Assembly (NCBI GenBank): GCA_030549495.1
Contig: JAUIRK010000959.1
Span: 294,726 to 358,725, forward strand
Direction of reading: 5' to 3'
DNA length: 64,000 nucleotides
Origin: Nectonema munidae
Taxonomy: Eukaryota; Nematomorpha; Nectonematoida; Nectonematidae
The position numbers and the translations under genes were made by a program. The stretch's first letter is position 1; each line of letters begins with the position of its first letter. The notes under the pieces were generated by a model. It saw only the letters and a program-made list of their open reading frames with translations. It did not search any database and was not told where the DNA came from. Below are positions 1 to 10,335 of this stretch, piece by piece.

Positions 1-471
1 TAATAAAAAAACTATCATATATTTTATTGAGTTTATAAAAAAAATTGTTTAATTGCAAAGTATCTAACGTTTTCAGATGTAAAAATATTAAACTTTCAAA
101 CAGTTCTAAACTTAATTCTAAGCATGTATTCAAATAGAATTTAAAAAAACTCAATTTATAAAAAATCAAAAAACTATTTATTTAATTAGTGCTAGAGTAA
201 ATATGAAAATTTTTTTAAAGTTAATATAAAAATAGCTTCAAAAATTAGCTTGAAATAAAAAAGTTTACCTGGACACGATGGTCTCGTACAATAATAATGT
301 AAAGTACTAAAAAACTTTTTTTTTTTAAATATAAGTAACCTTCAATAAGCATCTTCAAATGAAACAAATTAAGAAAGAAAAAAATAAAGCAAGAAAAAAA
401 ATAATTATAAAGCAATAAAGAGTTATGAAAATAATGATAGTGAGAAGTGAGGTATAGTAAAACATGTGTGG
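1..471. other. AT-rich stretch, nothing recognised
   Basis: Low-complexity A/T-rich sequence with frequent stops in all frames. I see no coding signature, RNA gene or terminal repeat here. Confidence 0.6.
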
Positions 472-786
472 TAGTGAAGTGATGAGTAAAATTAATGCTT
501 CTTTTATTAGTAGCAAACCATATGCTTCAAATGCGGCAAAATCAAAAAAAAGAAAAATGTTCAGTTCAGACACTTAAAAATTGTCTGCCTTTCCCCTTCC
601 ACACTAATTATTGTGAATAAGTGTGAAAATGTGATGTGAGAAGTGATTATGCGATGTGTGGCAGTGAAGTGATGAGGAAAATAAATGCTTCTTGCGTAGA
701 AAGCAAACCATATGCTTCAAATGCGGCAAGATCAAAAAGAAAGAAAAATGTTCAATTCTTCTCCACATTCAATGCTTCTCCGTTTA
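472..786 (+). repeat. Two diverged copies of a TIR-related repeat
   Basis: Two segments (about 472-560 and 661-786) share the order 'agtgaagtgatgag', 'gcaaaccatatgcttcaaat', 'gcggcaa.atcaaaaa' and 'agaaaaatgttcag/att'. The same word order, in the same orientation, recurs in the outer part of the inverted-repeat arm at 4380-4480 and more weakly at 20220-20343. They read as solo or truncated ends of one transposon family lying just outside the palindrome that starts at 856. Open frames here are by-products of the repeat, not genes. Confidence 0.6.
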
Positions 787-788
787 CC

Positions 789-815
789 GTAATTTACTTC
801 TTCACTTCTGATCTC
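789..815 (+). repeat. 27-bp direct repeat, left copy
   Basis: Identical to 4762-4788 (begins gtaatttacttcttcac). The two copies bracket the whole palindromic element at 856-4545. Too long for an ordinary target-site duplication, so either a family-specific subterminal block or the trace of a larger duplication. Confidence 0.7.
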
Positions 816-855
816 TTTGCGTCATAGTATCTTTATATTTGAAAGGTTGTAGGAC

Positions 856-2037
856 ATTCCTCGCCAAGGGACATTTCTCGCCATCAACATTAGGAGATGG
901 ATGAGATATAGTGATGAATTATACATTTTTCTTTCTTTTGATCGTGCCGCTTTCACACTACCACTCAATTTCTTGTAATGTGTTAGTATTATTTTCCTCA
1001 TCACTTTTCACTCGTTTCTTTCGCAACTAATATTTTCCTTATCACTTCTCTCTCGTGTCTCTCGCAACTATTATTTTTCTCATCACTTCTTCTATAACTA
1101 GCGGCATCACAAATCATTCAGCAAACACAATGCACAAACTCACTTTTATAAACATTTATAATTCACATTTTTAACTTGTTTCTACGCAAATCATATTATT
1201 TTTAGATATACTCATAAATATTAGATATATTTTAAGATATACTATTAAATTTATAGATTTAGTTGTAAAATATTTTTTAAATATACCTGAAAATGTTTCA
1301 TGAAGGATTAAGTATTACAAAAGAAGGGAAGATAGTGATCAGATTGCTATTACTGCAGTAAAAGTTCTTGTTGTCCTGGTGAGAGAATATTTTTTTAAGT
1401 TTGTCTGATCTTAGTAGCTTTTGCAACTTGTAGTATAATTCAAGCCTTGAAGCATCACTTCACCTTTTCCATTATCAAATCTCCTCTCCACTTATTTTAT
1501 CACTCGAGCTTAATTGTAAAAACCTTGCCATTAACTTCAATTATACAAATCATGTTAATATATATTGCACTCATTTTCTATCTGTTTATTCACCTTGTTG
1601 TCCTGTTCGTTGTTGCTTCTTTTCTCACTCCTGATGTTAGTAAGACATTTCACTTCTTTCTTTTGCACTTTTATACCAACTACATTTCAGGGTGTTAAAT
1701 AAAGAGTTTATTTTGTATCGCTTTTATCACAACACAACTATAATCATACAATACACAAATTTTAGTTTTATAACTTTATCTGGTCTACCTTTTTCGCTAT
1801 CAAATTTAGCAAATATTGGCACGTGCTCGTTCATCTTGCTAATTATTTAAAAAAAAGCACAAAATGATAATAATTCATGGCTATATAAACTGCACAGAAT
1901 TTTTATTTCTACAATCCATAACCGTTGTGGGAAAAAATCTTGCCTAAGTATTCTCAAAATTTTGAAATCATAAAAAATATTTTCAAAATATCATTTTTAT
2001 CTATACTCAACAAATGTTTATTTAATAATAGAACTAA
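856..2037 (+). repeat. Left inverted arm of the palindrome
   Basis: Begins attcctcgccaaggg and ends at gaactaa; pairs with 3372-4545 on the other strand. High arm identity implies a recent duplication, or continuing gene conversion between the arms. Confidence 0.85.
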
Positions 2038-2439
2038 TAATATAGGTAGCGCTATTAGTTTAATTATAACTCAATGAATGGTACAATTCATTTTATTAGT
2101 ATGCAGCTAAAATTCAGGTACAATAAAATTGGGATATTTAAATGATTACGATACTGTTTATGACAAATTTTTGTAATTCTCGAGAATAAAAAAATTTCTT
2201 ATAGTGTTGCTTATTGCATATTTTTTACTGAACGTTATAGAGCAAAATTTACTTTTATATTATATTCTAATTTTTTCAACATTCACTAGTTTCATTCTTT
2301 AATATGATCAACTTGAAATTAATTCAAAGAGTATAAGTAAACACAAAAAGATACAAAATACATCACCAACTAAATACGATAAATCTTTTTGTTTGCATTT
2401 GTATGATTTTACTCATGGTGATAAGGTCATTTCTTTGTT

Positions 2440-2770
2440 TGTCCGCATAACATTGTTACTCATAACCATAAGTTTTGAACATAATCTATTCTTAATATGG
2501 TGGTAAGGCTTTGGATTTTTAATTAAGGTAGAATAAAACAACTTGTGTATCGTTAAGAAATGCGTGTATGGATATTATTTGGTAGAATAAAAGTGGCGCT
2601 TTTTTAAAAGTTCCATCTATATATATTTCAGAAACATGAGCGGTTTGAACTAAATGTTCCAATATCTTTTCATGAAAAATGATTAATCTTTTGTTTTGCT
2701 CTGTAAAAGCATCCAGTTGCAAAAAAATTAAGGCGATTTGCTGATGTATATTTTTCAGGTATATCAAAAT
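2440..2770 (-). pseudogene. Mutator-like (MULE) transposase fragment
   Basis: An 82-residue open stretch reads into the start of a MULE transposase domain: HVSEIYIDGTFKKAP followed by FYQIISIHAF. This matches the family pattern around the first catalytic aspartate (DGTFK..P..F.QL.TIH). Beyond its stop, other frames still show a KALPPY-like tail, so more of the domain decayed after this point. It lies in the single-copy centre of the palindrome at 856-4545 and is the main reason for calling that element a MULE. The rest of the transposase (second and third acidic residues, SWIM-type finger) is not recognisable. Non-functional as it stands. Confidence 0.6.
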
Positions 2771-3371
2771 TTAAATCCGTTGTAGGCTTTGTTCCTATTT
2801 TATTATATCTTATTTTTCTCAAGATGCTTTTTTTGAATGTATAATTTTTTCCATCTTCTTGGGTAAGATTTGTTATATTTTCCTTTCGAATAAAGTAAAT
2901 TTAAAAAAGTTTTAATAAATTTTTGAAAAGTTAAAAAAATACTGATAAATTTAAATAGTTGTTTTATATGAATATTTAGCTTCATGTTTTATATTTTGGT
3001 CAAATTTTCAACTCGCTCATTAATTTTCTCATGATTATGATCAAAAAAGGAAAAGTGTTATTGGATTCATCATTTCTAACTATAACTTTACCTAAAAAAA
3101 TTTCAAAAATAATAAAAATATAAAATCATGGGAAAAACTAAAAATAATTACTTTGTAATTTTAACTTTAATAAAATTTTGTATAATACGAAAAGCACAAA
3201 ATAAATTTTTTTTAAACAATATCTTCTATTTAAAAATAAATTATAAATCAATGGAAAACTGATTAAAAATATACGAAATATTCAAATACATATTATTTTT
3301 GCTTTATTTTATTTGAAAGAAAATTAAAAAAACTAAATGCAACTAAAACTGAAAAAACATCGCATTTATAC

Positions 3372-4545
3372 TTAGTTCTATTATTAAATAAACATTTGTT
3401 GAGTATAGATAAAAATGATATTTTGAAAATATTTTTTATGATTTCAAAATTTTGAGAATACTTGGGCAAGATTTTTTCCCACAACGGTTATGGATTGTAG
3501 AAATAAAAATTCTGTGCAGTTTATATAGCCATGAATTATTATCATTTTGTGCTTTTTTTTAAATAATTAGCAAGATGAACGAGCACGTGCCAATATTTGC
3601 TAAATTTGATAGCGAAAAAGGTAGACCAGATAAAGTTATAAAACTAAAATTTGTGTATTGTATGATTATAGTTGTGTTGTGATAAAAGCGATACAAAATA
3701 AACTCTTTATTTAACACCCTGAAATGTAGTTGGTATAAAAGTGCAAAAGAAAGAAGTGAAATGTCTTACTAACATCAGGAGTGAGAAAAGAAGCAACAAC
3801 GAACAGGACAACAAGGTGAATAAACAGATAGAAAATGAGTGCAATATATATTAACATGATTTGTATAATTGAAGTTAATGGCAAGGTTTTTACAATTAAG
3901 CTCGAGTGATAAAATAAGTGGAGAGGAGATTTGATAATGGAAAAGGTGAAGTGATGCTTCAAGGCTTGAATTATACTACAAGTTGCAAAAGCTACTAAGA
4001 TCAGACAAACTTAAAAAAATATTCTCTCGCCAGGACAACAAGAACTTTTACTGCAGTAATAGCAATCTGATCACTATCTTCCCTTCTTTTGTAATACTTA
4101 AATCCTTCATGAAACATTTTCAGGTATATTTAAAAAATATTTTACAACTAAATCTATAAATTTAATAGTATATCTTAAAATATATCTAATATTTATGAGT
4201 ATATCTAAAAATAATATGATTTGCGTAGAATCAAGTTAAAAATGTGAATTATAAATGTTTATAAAAGTGAGTTTGTGCATTGTGTTTGCTGAATGATTTG
4301 TGATGCCGCTAGTTATAGAAGAAGTGATGAGAAAAATAATAGTTGCGAGAGAGAAGTGATAAGGAAAATATTAGTTGCGAAAGAAACGAGTGAAAAGTGA
4401 TGAGAAAAATAATACTATCATGTGGCAAGAAATCGAGTGGTAGTGTGAAAGCGGCACGATCAAAAGAAAGAAAAATGTATAATTCATCACTATATCTCAT
4501 CCATCTCCTAATGTTGATGGCGAGAAATGTCCCTTGGCGAGGAAT
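3372..4545 (-). repeat. Right inverted arm of the palindrome
   Basis: Reverse complement of 856-2037. Its outer end carries the motif block (gcggcacgatcaaaagaaag) also seen in the diverged repeats at 472-786. Confidence 0.85.
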
Positions 4546-4761
4546 AGCCGCTTGCCATTTGAAATGCCACATATCGTGTCATAAATAAACTTGGCAATGT
4601 CATGATGAGATTTGTTATTGGGATTGATTTGTTTATTGTATAAAAGATATGAAGCTATGAACAACATCAATACGCGTTGTGATGACGTTTCTCTTCAATT
4701 TGTCAAGAATAATAAGCGATAAAGGATCATAAACGATTTTAAAAACATTTTATATATGTAT

Positions 4762-4788
4762 GTAATTTACTTCTTCACTTCTGATCTC
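4762..4788 (+). repeat. 27-bp direct repeat, right copy
   Basis: Identical to 789-815; lies about 220 bp outside the right arm of the palindrome and upstream of the piggyBac transposase gene. Confidence 0.7.
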
Positions 4789-4909
4789 AACTATTCAAAC
4801 CTTGTACCATTTTGTAATCACTTTGTTTCACGCTCAGACTCGTGTTTCTTATTTCTTGAGCCGTGCGTTTTTTCTCACTTGGAATAAATTGATTTTCATT
4901 CTTTCCTTT

Positions 4910-6670
4910 ATGATTTCTTCTTCTTCTTTGTCTACTGACTCCTTCTCCTCCTTCAATAGCTTAGACACCGAATCTTCTATATCTTCTTACACAAGTGAAG
5001 AGGAATTACTTGATGAAACTTTAGTTGCTCCCGATGCAACAGAGTATACTAGAGACCCGAAACATCAAGGAGCAGGGAGACCTGAAAGCTTAAATATTCG
5101 AAATATTGTTCTGGAACCTCCTGGTCCTAAAGGATTGGCTAAAAATATGAAAGACATTTTATCGATCTTCAAACTCTTTTTTAATTTTGAATTAATTTCC
5201 TACATTTATGCGAAAACGTTGCACAAGATGGAAGCCAACTATAAGTAAGATTTTTAATTGTGTAGATAGGATTTTAATTATTTCCCAAATTTTAGATCCC
5301 CGTGTCCTAAATATGCACAACTACTTCACTCATACAAAGTGTTCAAATTACATAATCTATTATCCTATTTCGGAGCGTTGATATATATTGGGCAAAATGG
5401 GGATCAAAAAATAAAAGTTTCAGAATTATTCTCGAAATCTGGTTCTCCATTTTTGAAAGCTTCTATTGGACGAGATATGTTTATCCTTGTCCATGTTTTT
5501 TTACGATTTGATGACAAGGAAAAACGTGATGCTTCTGATAAATTGAGTCCTATCCGAAAGATTCATGATCATTTTTTCAGTATTTTTTCTTGTTATTGGA
5601 CACCACACTCCACTGTGACGATTGATGAGCAATTAGTAACATTCAGAGGTAATTGTTCTCTGAAAATATATGATCCCAAAAAGCCAGGTCACTATGGGAT
5701 CAAGTTTTATCACCTGAATGATGCAAAGTTTTTCTACTTTTTGAAGCCTGAAATATATGTTAGCGGTTTGGAGGACAGAGCTTATTTCTCAAGTTTCAAA
5801 ATCTGCCAAAGATTGATTCAAGAAAGCAATATTCCTACTGGATGCGGCATCTATACCGATAGATTCTTCACAAGTCATCAACTTGCTGTATGGTGTACTC
5901 AAAAAAGCTTGTCGTTGTGCGGCACAGTTACATCAAATAGACGATTCGTTCCAACACTATTCAGACCAAAGCACTTGAAAACATTGAAGTTAAAAGAATG
6001 TGAGAGTCTTTCAATTTATTCAGACTACGTTTCTTTATCAGCGTATATACCGAAAAAGCATGCTACTCGTAACTTCAAGGCTGTATATATTCTATCTTCA
6101 CAACATAAAAATGTAAGAATCAGCCATGTTGCCTCTAAACCTGAAAGTTTGTTGGCTTACAACAAATCTAAATGTGGTGTAGACGTTGCTAACAAAATGA
6201 TAAGAACGTATAGGTCTTATAAACCTAATCGTAAGTGGACACATGCTGCGTTTTCTAATTATCAGGATATTTCAGTCATGAATACCTGGATAATTGCAAG
6301 GTTCAACACTCCTAATGAATTTCCATCTTCAAAACAGAGTGGTAGAAAGTATTTTATCAAAAGACTTGCTTTTTATCTATGTGAAGAAGCAATGAAAGTG
6401 AGAGCCCAACAGTCTGAATTACCGGTGGAGACAAAGTACTTCTTGCACATTATGGGTATGATCAAGCAACTGAAAATCAGCCTTCATCATCAAAAAGAGC
6501 ATCTTGCTCAAAATGTATTTCGAAGAGAAGCTGTACAGCTAGAAGGTGTGAGAAATGTGGAGTCACTGTGTGTAAAGATCATTCAAAAACGTTATGTTCA
6601 AATTGTTGCTAGTTTTATTTTAACGCCATCTTCAAAAAAAGTACAGTTTTATTCTTTTTATTCAAAATAA
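4910..6670 (+). CDS. PiggyBac transposase with a 51-bp intron
   Basis: Exon 1 runs from ATG 4910 to 5244. A GTAAGA donor at 5245 and a cccaaattttag acceptor ending at 5295 remove 51 bp and keep the frame, so exon 2 runs from 5296 on. The N-terminus is Ser/Glu-rich and acidic. The DDE_Tnp_1_7-type core follows: TIDEQLVTFRG (first Asp), YTDRFFTSHQ (second Asp), then GVDVANKMIRTY (third Asp), all present. A C-terminal cysteine finger (RASCSKC, RRCEKCG, CKDHSKTLCSNC, stop at 6609-6611) is encoded in a different frame from about 6455 on, so a single frameshift in the linker near 6430-6470 separates it from the core. The read-through frame ends at 6670. Piggybac transposase cuts and pastes at TTAA and repairs donor sites precisely. 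Terminal inverted repeats were not convincingly found. It is probably inactive without its finger, but the core is well preserved. Confidence 0.85.
5245..5295 (+). other. Small intron in the piggyBac gene
   Basis: The GT...AG ends are consensus-like and removal joins Tyr-Lys codons to SPCPKYAQLL in frame. Its tiny size matches the small introns inferred elsewhere in the window (56 and 79 bp at 31.3-31.6 kb). Confidence 0.7.
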
Positions 6671-6825
6671 ATTTTTTTGCCTTATCTTAAGAAAAATCAA
6701 ATTTTACCATTATTTTCCTTGTTTTTTTTTACTATATTTACATATAAATTTGGTAAAATTTTGTTTGTTAAATTTTTGGCTATTGTTAAATAACTGACCG
6801 ATGCGTCGAAAAAGCATTAAGTCCG

Positions 6826-7906
6826 TCAAGCGAGGGTTACGATAGGACAATTAAAATCCATTGCTGAATGATTCACATTTTCAAGCCCATGAAACTTACA
6901 GTTAGCACATGAAAAAAAAGTTTGATCAAATTTTTTAATACAAATACTACCATTGTGAGCTTCAGAACAAAAACGACATACGGAAGAACGAGTACAATTT
7001 GAGGCCTTATGGCCCAAAAAGCAACAATTCGAACACTGTTTATACATGTAATACGGGTATACTTTACAACAAAATAAATCTACAAAAAGATTGAAGTTAT
7101 TATCAGACATAAATTTGTTAATTTTACTTGAGACAGAGAAAACTAAAACTTTACGATTAGGAATCTTACACTTTTTGGAAAACAGGAGTTCGAAATGCTC
7201 ACCATCATCTACTAGGCTTTTTAGATTTGGATTTTTCAGGAAGATAGAGTTTAAAGCTGTTTCGTCTGAGATTTCACAAGACAAGTTTATGCTTAGTTTC
7301 GGGAAAATTTTTTTTATAGAGTTAATCTTTATATTTTCTTTAACCATTTTTTCAGAAGCTTGTTTCAAACTTTTTGAATCTTTGAAATTAAAGCAATATC
7401 TATTTTTATAAGTTTTAATAGACTTTACCTGAACATCTTCTAATATTTTTGAAGATTTCATAATAATATCTTGGCTTGATTCATTTTTAGGAATAAAAAA
7501 CTTATAGTTATTCTTTTTTTACCACATCTGCATACGTGGCTTTTTCATCATTTAACTTTTTTGGTAGGGCCTTATCAGATTTTACAACACTTTTCAAAGT
7601 TGATTCAATTTCAACAATTTTATCTAAAATTTTATCAACTTTAGAAGCTTCAGAGTCAGAAGATTGAGATAAAAAAAAGTTTTTAATACGATCTTTTTGA
7701 TCTATACACCCTTTACAGGTGAAATTGAAACCAAGTGGAAGATACTTGTCAAATATTTTGTTGAAGCCTTTGTCCAGCCCAATGCATATGTAGCAGAGCC
7801 AACTGTCACAGAGGGAACATTGTAACATATTTTCTGATGCACCATCAGCAGAGTTATCTTTGCAAACATCTCTACAACACTTAGTGCAGATCCAATCATT
7901 CATCAA
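6826..7906 (-). pseudogene. LINE ORF1: PHD finger plus gag-type zinc knuckles
   Basis: Two minus-strand frames make one ORF1. The upstream part (7508-7906) starts MMNDWICTKC and has a PHD-like cysteine pattern: CTKC, CSLCDSWLCYICIGL, CKGC. It ends in a Lys/Glu-rich stretch. The downstream part (6826-7461) has an RNA-binding-like region and then three knuckles: CSNCCFLGHKASNC, CRFCSEAHNGSIC and CANC...H...C, with a stop at 6826. A frame break lies between 7461 and 7508. PHD-containing ORF1 proteins are known from several CR1/L2/Jockey-group non-LTR elements, where ORF1 packages element RNA. No ORF2 follows; sequence below 6826 is unrelated, so the rest was deleted or displaced, possibly when the neighbouring piggyBac arrived. 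Confidence 0.7.
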
Positions 7907-8700
7907 AAATAAAATTAAACGGACATGAAATAACTTGGACGAATCAAGAAGAAAAAAAAATAAAGGATTTTTTGCGAGAATTGCAGATGGTTGAAGTTGA
8001 TTGAGGTGGTTTGAGTAGGGAACATTTTATGAAATTTATCCAGGAAACTTTTCATACACATGTCTGTACTTTCAATAAAATGAAGTTAGACAAAACGAAT
8101 ACAAAGAATTGAATAAAATTATTAATGATATTGTCTGGGCGGAAAATACATATCTGAAACTATTATATACAAAATACTTATCGACAAAATGAAACTTGTT
8201 AAAGTTCAAGACATTTCGTAATCAATGGATGTGGTCCGATAGCATTTTTTGCCCAAGTAATTTGATCATTTGGTATTCGAAAGTTAAAAAAACTGGGTAC
8301 TAAACGTACAAAAATAGGTACGAAACGTTTCGGGTGCGAAATGTCCTACCCTGGTTCACGTGTCATTATTATATTTGATTCAGAATTAAACTTTTTTGCT
8401 TCAAAAGGTAAATTGGTTTCTGAAGACAAATCAAGAAACTTAATAAATAGTGAATCTACAACTTGCATATATATATATATATTGTAGATGGATACATGGC
8501 TCGCTCACCTTATTTATTTTGGGGGCTTGAGCCCCCCCCCCCCCCCCCCATTTTTGACCTGAGCCCCCTCCCCTCCCCTCCCCCTCACCCCCACTTAATT
8601 TTTCAAGCTTAAATAAGTTTTAAATGAATTTTCTTTTCTTTTCGTTGATCTTTTCTTTGTACATTGGTCTTTCAATAAATATATTATAAAATTGTCTAGA
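7907..8700. other. Spacer with transposon-end motif, (TA)n and C-run
   Basis: No coding signal. At about 8320-8345 there is a run of related words (ggtactaaacgt, ggtacgaaacgt) ending in gcgaaatgtcctac. Its reverse complement starts gtaggacatt, as does the sequence at 849-858. An (AT)n run lies near 8468-8480 and an 18-C homopolymer at 8532-8549, followed by cccctcccctccc. Confidence 0.5.
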
Positions 8701-8812
8701 GTATTTTTTGAATATCAAGCTGCTCTAACAATAGGAATCAGTACTGCATCCTGTGAGAGAAGTTTTTCGACCCTTAAAAGAGTTTTCGAACTATTTCCAT
8801 GAAAAGTCAAGA
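8701..8812 (+). pseudogene. hAT transposase C-terminal dimerisation scrap
   Basis: Reads FFEYQAALTIGISTAS then CERSFSTLKRVF before a TGA. The block ISTASCERSFS.LKR is the hallmark of the hAT family C-terminal dimerisation domain. Only about 33 residues remain and no other hAT transposase sequence is found next to it. The C-rich tract at 8532-8595 and the 'gagcccctccaaaaaatt' words at 9042-9061 resemble ends seen in hAT elements and may be its flanks. Confidence 0.75.
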
Positions 8813-9289
8813 AGGCTGCATTTTTGACATGTAAATTGCTTTATTACTCTAAAATGATATATTGTTAATAAACTGTTTTTCTTCTTTCACTTTTGTTTTA
8901 TAGTAGTTAATTATACTCCTCAATCCTCATCACCTTACTTTTATGACCTTCTTTAGCTCTTGTTTCCGATGTTGATCGAATTTGCTTCTAGAAAGGAAAA
9001 TTTTATAGTGTGTATTTTCATAATTTATAGTTTCAGCCACTTTGAGCCCCTCCAAAAAATTATGGTTAGCGCAAACTCTTATTTAGGTAGCCGAAAAAAA
9101 TCCCCCCAGAAAACAATCCTCCAAAGGAAAAAATCACCCCGAAAAATAAAGATAATCTATAACTTGAGCAGAAGTAGTAGATCCAACAATAACAGAAACT
9201 ACACAAAATAACTAGAAATTACACAAGAAATAACAGAAACAACACAAAATTTATTCAAAAAAATTAGAAATTACAAATTTAATTAATGC
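8813..9289. other. AT-rich spacer, short A/C-rich near-repeats
   Basis: Contains 'tttgagcccctccaaaaaattatgg' like words near 9040-9070, and a diffuse repeat of 'aacagaaac/acacaaaat' at 9185-9265. No gene seen. Confidence 0.45.
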
Positions 9290-10216
9290 TGAATTTAAAA
9301 CTTAAAAGTTAAGATTGAAAGCTATTCCTTTTAAAATGTCTAAAATTGACCGATTATCTGTCTTCCATGATAGTGTTGATGTGAAGAGCTGAGTTCTTGT
9401 ACTTTATTTTCTGTTTCATTTGAGGATGACGAGAAAGGACTTGTGTCACATGCACTTATTGTAATGTATGCTCTTTTTGAATACATCGTATGAAAGTCCA
9501 AATGTTTAGGTGTGAGCAACCAACCAATGTTGCAAAACTCCGGTGCCATCCTTCAACTGCCTTATTAGTTTTCGGTAGGTCATCTTGCACTCTTGAATGC
9601 ATATTTCAAATATTTATATCAAATCTTGGCGGTCTTCTGACTTTATGAGTTAGTCTCCCAATGTAATTGTCATCAAAATAGTCAATGCTAAAAAATAGTC
9701 ATTTGCTTCTTCAGGTAAAAATTCTACTAGGGCATCAAAAGCTTCTTCTATTTTATCTTGTAGATAGAAAGTTAGAGATGCAATCATTCGCATTTTTAAG
9801 GAAAAGTCAGCATCATTATTATATAATTATGAAAGTCCTACTTCCTGAATTTTTTGTATATATTTTGACTAAGGTGGAAAAATAACCCTTTAATTTCTGC
9901 ATAGGGAAAAACAGTTGTGATGTTGTTGATCCTAGCTTTTTCAAAATCTATCTTTATACTTCTAGGATGTAGATTGTTGTTGAAGCCTAGTACTTTCTCC
10001 AGTAAAAATGTATAGGTTGCCTCAGATTTGTCTGGCAATAAGCAGTACAAAGCTTGTACGGAATATAGGACCACCTATAAAAGCATGTATAGTGTACACT
10101 TGGCAAAACAGATTTGGTGTCACACTAAACCAATCTTCAAATTTTTGTAGATACGAACCATTCTTTACGGAACCAAAGATTAAAATTCTTTGATTTGTTG
10201 ATTCAGAATCATACAA
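9290..10216 (-). pseudogene. Mutator-like (MULE) transposase, decayed
   Basis: Reading on the minus strand from 10216: QRILIFGSVKNGSY, then PNLFCQVYTIHAFIGG, then YCLLPDKSEATYTFLLEK. Next comes IKIDFEKARINNI (second catalytic Asp region) with FPYAEIKGLFFHLSQN. Later, partly in another frame, come YFDDNYIGRL, RRPPRFDIN, DLPKTNKAVEGWHRSF and CSHLNIWTFI. This is the order expected for a MULE_transposase domain and its C-terminal extension. Several stops and frame changes break it. It is a different lineage from the MULE scrap in the palindrome at 2.4-2.8 kb. Terminal repeats were not identified. Confidence 0.85.
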
Positions 10217-10255
10217 AATAAATTACTCACCATTTTTTTACGAGTATACTCTAGA

Positions 10256-10335
10256 GCATTGGTTCCCAACATGGGGGTAAATTACCCCCTGGGGGTAATT
10301 TAGCAATTTTTTGGGGGTTATGGAGGGGTGACAGA
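10256..10335 (+). repeat. hAT-type element terminus
   Basis: Begins around 'ggttcccaacatgggggtaa' and continues with palindromic ggggtaaattacccc and gggggtaattt words. This arrangement is typical of one end of ZBED-type hAT elements. No matching opposite end was found within the window, so this is a solo or truncated end. Confidence 0.45.

Larger units (their letters stand above)
856..4545. mobile_element. MULE-type element with ~1.18-kb inverted arms
   Basis: The left arm (856-2037) and right arm (3372-4545) are reverse complements over essentially their whole length, with only occasional single-base and small-indel differences seen on spot comparison (for example near 1391 and 1947). The arms enclose a 1.33-kb centre that holds a Mutator-like transposase fragment on the minus strand. 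Mutator-like elements are known for long terminal inverted repeats, so a MULE with a gutted centre is the simplest reading. The arm contains a tandem of two 'ggacatt.ctcgcc' words at its outer tip. No 8-10 bp target duplication is visible next to 856/4545. The identical open frames at 1447-1698 and 3711-3962 are the same arm sequence read twice and are not taken as genes. Confidence 0.75.

Noticed and set aside
1447-1698. 83-residue frame present identically at 1447-1698 (+) and 3711-3962 (-)
   Set aside because: It is the same inverted-repeat arm read on both strands; hydrophobic composition comes from T-rich sequence, with no start context or homologous motif.
856-4545. Simple foldback of sequencing or assembly origin
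   Set aside because: Kept as a real element because the arms differ at several positions and enclose a MULE fragment, though long-read confirmation is needed.
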